Source: Prolixibacteraceae bacterium UBA6162
GTDB lineage: Bacteria; Bacteroidota; Bacteroidia; Bacteroidales; Prolixibacteraceae
Reading direction: 5' to 3'
Length of the DNA stretch: 6,056 bases
NCBI GenBank assembly: GCA_002428215.1
Contig: DIUI01000131.1
Span: forward strand, 1 to 6,056
Below are positions 4,863 through 6,056 of the stretch, piece after piece; position 1 is the first letter of the stretch, and each line of letters starts with the position of its first letter. The position numbers and the translations under genes are program-made. The notes below the pieces were generated by a model, which had not been told where the DNA came from, did not search any database, and saw only the letters and a program-made list of their open reading frames with translations.

Positions 4863-6056
4863 TCAATGTTCTCCGTGCATCAGCTTGCGGATAAGCGGGG
4901 AGATTACCAGTGCAATTACTGCGGTGGCCATAGCCACCACGGCAATGGTTGTAAACACATTGGTGTATTGCAACAGGGTGGTAAAGGCTTCGCCCTTTCC
5001 GGCAACCGACTGGGGTGAAAGTCCGGTAACTGCTTCAGCAATCCGGTTCATAATGCCATTGTCGGCACTCACCTCTTTGGTGGTAAGTTTGGCAATAAAG
5101 CCTGCAATATGCTGGGCAAACGAGACCGACAGGAACCATACCCCCATCATAAACGATACTACTTTCGCCGGAGAGAGGCGGGTAACCATCGACAAACCGA
5201 TGGGACTTATAAAGAGCTCACCGGTGGTAATCAGGAAGTAACCGAGGAAGAGGGTCCACAACGGAACCAGGCCCATTTCGCTGGCAAATCGAGCCCCATA
5301 GGCGAAAACCAGAAATCCGACACCCAGCTGGGCAATCCCAAACGCAAATTTGTAGGGGGTAAAGGGGTTCATTTTGCGGTTCGACAGCCAGGTCCAGAAG
5401 AACGACACTGGTATGGCAAGGGCAATAATGTAGAGTGGGTTGATGCTGTTGGTCTGTTCGGCGTTCATAAAGACCAGGTTTACATTGCGCTCGGCAAAGA
5501 GGGTAATGGAGCTGCCTGCCTGTTCGAAGAACGACCAGAAGATGGTACTAAAGACGGCCAGAATAAAAATGGCGATAATCTTTTCACGTTCGGCTTTGGT
5601 GATTTCGACGAACGATTTACCCACAATAAACACCACCATAGCGAGCACCACGTAGAGCAGGTAACCGGCCAGATGACTTTTGTACACCAGCAGGGTTAGC
5701 AGAGGCACGGCGGCATAGGTGAGCAGCAGTGAGAATCCCGATTTGGAGAGGCCCATCACTTTTTCGCCATTCTCTTTTGAAACCGGGGGCAGACCGAGTT
5801 GTCCGAACACCCCTTTGGCTATGGCATACTGGAAGACGGCCAGTCCGAGCAGCATACCCAGGCCGGCGGCGCCAAACCCATACACCCGGCCATACTCCAT
5901 GGCGATGTATCCGCACACCAGCGGAGAGAGGAAAGCCCCGAGGTTAATACCCATATAGAAAATGGTAAAACCGGCATCGCGGCGCGGATCGCCCTGCGGA
6001 TAGAGGCCACCCACCATACTGGAGATATTGGGTTTGAAGAGACCGTTACCGGTAGT
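4863..6056 (-). CDS. POT/PTR2-family proton-coupled peptide transporter, 5' end beyond window
   Basis: The frame runs from the window edge to TGA 4863-4865, giving 397 residues. About 110-120 N-terminal residues (TM1-3 with the ExxERFxYY motif) are missing beyond the right edge. The visible part starts in TM4 with GNGLFKPNISS, whose lysine contacts the peptide carboxylate in characterised POTs. The family signature FYMGINLGAF follows. Later come FWSFFEQAGSSITLFAERN in TM7 and GELFISPIGLS in TM10, whose glutamates are linked to substrate and proton binding. About nine hydrophobic segments are visible, up to the C-terminal IRKLMHGEH. POT proteins import di- and tripeptides across the inner membrane using the proton gradient. 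ATG 6015-6017 lies inside TM4 and is not the start. The gene is convergent with the AbiE operon and has its own terminator. DtpA-like, but the exact orthologue is not assignable. Confidence 0.95.
   Translation of the reverse strand, partial: TTGNGLFKPNISSMVGGLYPQGDPRRDAGFTIFYMGINLGAFLSPLVCGYIAMEYGRVYGFGAAGLGMLLGLAVFQYAIAKGVFGQLGLPPVSKENGEKVMGLSKSGFSLLLTYAAVPLLTLLVYKSHLAGYLLYVVLAMVVFIVGKSFVEITKAEREKIIAIFILAVFSTIFWSFFEQAGSSITLFAERNVNLVFMNAEQTNSINPLYIIALAIPVSFFWTWLSNRKMNPFTPYKFAFGIAQLGVGFLVFAYGARFASEMGLVPLWTLFLGYFLITTGELFISPIGLSMVTRLSPAKVVSFMMGVWFLSVSFAQHIAGFIAKLTTKEVSADNGIMNRIAEAVTGLSPQSVAGKGEAFTTLLQYTNVFTTIAVVAMATAVIALVISPLIRKLMHGEH

Noticed and set aside
4774..5241. 155-residue plus-strand reading frame overlapping the transporter gene
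   Set aside because: It lies antisense to the POT coding sequence and its terminator. The minus-strand frame carries clear family motifs, so this is a shadow.
5109..5699. 196-residue plus-strand reading frame
   Set aside because: It is fully antisense to the transporter, its composition is charged and repetitive, and it has no domain. It is a codon-bias shadow.

Overview
The window looks chromosomal and comes from a member of the Bacteroidota. Two things support this. First, the upstream regions of several genes carry exact copies of the TAnnTTTG -7 promoter element typical of that phylum, and convincing Shine-Dalgarno sequences are absent. Second, the housekeeping proteins (a short DksA-like zinc-finger protein, a MutT-like Nudix hydrolase, a POT peptide transporter with the FEQAGSS motif) read as Bacteroidota-like. 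The species cannot be named from this sequence.

Layout. On the minus strand, 1-644 holds the N-terminal part of a membrane protein with two zinc ribbons, cut by the window edge. Upstream of it, also on the minus strand, lie a DksA/TraR-type protein (786-1109), a tRNA-Cys(GCA) with a very clear terminator, and a Nudix hydrolase (1512-1925). A 54-bp divergent promoter region separates the Nudix gene from a plus-strand helical-repeat protein of unknown function (1980-2513). Next come tRNA-Gln(UUG) and its own terminator. Downstream of this tRNA sits a two-gene AbiE-type toxin-antitoxin/phage-exclusion operon (2865-4561). It is AT-rich and unlike the genes around it. About 250 bp without a recognisable gene follow, and then the convergent 3' part of a POT-family peptide transporter (4863 to the right edge, minus strand) with its terminator.

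How the genes relate. Most are independently transcribed housekeeping functions. The tRNA genes, the DksA-like gene and the zinc-ribbon gene each have their own promoter candidate. The only obvious functional unit is AbiEi (wHTH antitoxin/repressor) with AbiEii (nucleotidyltransferase toxin), joined by a 4-bp GTGA overlap. The composition break and the position behind a tRNA suggest an acquired defence cassette.

No convincingly new system is visible. The points most worth checking are the AbiE cassette and its candidate operator, a 20-bp-spaced direct repeat upstream of the zinc-ribbon promoter, a 20-bp-period repeat inside the zinc-ribbon gene that would shift frame, and promoter elements that abut start codons.
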